A stretch of 64,000 bases of DNA from CAWCKS01 sp963763485 (GTDB lineage Bacteria > Pseudomonadota > Alphaproteobacteria > Rhizobiales > Xanthobacteraceae), in contig CAVXOW010000006.1 of the NCBI GenBank assembly GCA_963763485.1, positions 372,001 through 436,000 of the forward strand, in the 5' to 3' direction. Under the pieces are notes generated by a model, which was not told the DNA's origin, searched no databases, and saw only the letters and a list, made by a program, of their open reading frames with translations. Made by a program: the position numbers and the translations under genes. Below are positions 63,329 to 64,000 of this stretch, in pieces. The number at the start of each line of letters is the position of its first letter. Positions within the stretch are counted from its first letter, which is position 1.

Positions 63329-64000
63329 TCGGATCGCAGGCGCTGCGCCGCCTTGCCAATCAGCTCGTACTGCTTGTCGCGGTGGTCCTGGCGGCCACCG
63401 CGCTGACCTTTGTGGTCACCGAGGTGCTGCCGGGCGATGCCGCAATCGCGATCCTCGGCGATACCGCAACGCCGGACCAGATCGCCTCGCTTACGCCAAC
63501 CGAACTCGGCCTCGAACGGCCGCTGGTCGTGCGCTATGCCGACTGGCTCGCGCACGCGGCGCAGGGCGACCTCGGCCGCTCCTATCGGACCCGCGAGAGC
63601 ATCGGCGCTGATGATCGGGCAACGGCTGCCGGTCACCGCCGAACTGATCCTGATCACGCAATTGATGGCACTGTTGCTGGCGATGCCGGCGGGCGTGCTT
63701 GCCGCCTACCGCGCCCGTTCCGGGATCGATCATGCGCTGGGCGCGCTGTCGATCGCGTTGTTGTCGACTCCTGGCTTCGTCATCGGCATCGGCCTGATCT
63801 ACTGGCTGTCGGTATCGGCCGGCCTGTTTCCGGCGTCCGGCTATAACCGCCTCAGCGAAGGCCTCGGCGCCAATCTGCGCAGCATGTTCCTGCCCGCACT
63901 GACCCTCGCACTCGCCGAATTTCCCGTCTACATGCGCGTCCTGCGCGCCGACATGATTGCGACCTTGCAGCAGGATTTCATCCTGGTCGCTCGCGCCAAG
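63325..64000 (+). CDS. Peptide-type ABC transporter permease (DppB-like), frameshifted and cut by window end
   Basis: The ATG overlaps the binding-protein stop (ATGA). MIGSQALRRLANQLVLLVAV is the first membrane helix, then VVTEVLPGDAAIAILGD and LGLERPLVVRYADWLAHAAQ. The frame changes near 63610 (one extra base), continuing LMIGQRLPVTAELILITQLM, LSTPGFVIGIGLIYWLSVSA and MRVLRADMIATLQQDFILVA, the EAA-loop region. The C-terminus and any ATPase genes lie beyond the window. Confidence 0.88.

Noticed and set aside
1..64000. CRISPR array, tRNA or rRNA genes
   Set aside because: No regularly spaced repeats with unique spacers and no cloverleaf or rRNA-like sequence were found by eye; the repeats present are dispersed palindromes.

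Overview
The window reads as chromosomal DNA of an alphaproteobacterium of the Bradyrhizobium/Rhodopseudomonas group (inference). The grounds are high GC with strong GC3 bias (long antisense shadow frames everywhere), many CoA-ester catabolism genes, and dispersed palindromic intergenic repeats of the kind I associate with Bradyrhizobium. No tRNA, rRNA, CRISPR array, integrase or intact insertion sequence was seen.

Layout. 1-3.9 kb: 5'-truncated GMC oxidoreductase, an orphan Leu/Ile/Val-type binding protein and a crotonase-fold protein. 4-9.6 kb: acyl-CoA dehydrogenase, NDP-forming acyl-CoA ligase, two SDRs. 9.6-13.6 kb: carboxymuconolactone-decarboxylase-like protein, DUF3828-like exported protein, LysR regulator, then an isochorismatase-fold protein lacking its catalytic triad, overlapping a 98-aa acidic protein and followed by an XRE regulator. 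13.7-20.9 kb: a coherent beta-oxidation block (nitroreductase, paired acyl-CoA dehydrogenases, HSD10-like SDR, alpha-methylacyl-CoA racemase-like protein, TetR) divergent from a thiolase across a palindromic operator candidate. 21-22.7 kb: SDR lacking the catalytic Tyr, then a promoter, two hairpins and a protein with an internal duplication. 22.8-31.3 kb: HpcH/CitE-type lyase, class III CoA-transferase and a complete oligopeptide-type ABC transporter. 31.4-41.8 kb: BtuF-like protein, aspartase/fumarase-superfamily lyase, bicupin of lower GC, GST, intracellular PHB depolymerase, glyoxalase-fold proteins, cupin, acyl-CoA carboxylase carboxyltransferase and SDR. 41.8-43.8 kb: lower-quality accessory stretch with a broken HNH gene. 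43.8-48.6 kb: two head-to-head AMP-forming CoA ligases and an L,D-transpeptidase. 48.6-54 kb: acyl-CoA dehydrogenase, NIPSNAP protein, two unlike flavin-dependent oxygenase components and one flavin reductase. 54-60.7 kb: quinone oxidoreductase, a second NDP-forming ligase with its acyl-CoA dehydrogenase, a DUF1214/DUF1254 pair and a GST. 60.8-64 kb: TetR regulator and the start of a second peptide-type ABC transporter.

Together this looks like a catabolic neighbourhood. Transporters import substrates; AMP- and NDP-forming ligases and CoA-transferases make acyl-CoAs; dehydrogenases, SDRs, a crotonase and a thiolase oxidise them; the flavin monooxygenases suggest attack on an aromatic or cyclic compound. 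The true substrates cannot be read from sequence.

Quality caveat: fourteen genes carry frameshifts, almost all reading as one extra base, while neighbouring genes are intact. I read most of these as sequencing or assembly indels, not as gene decay.
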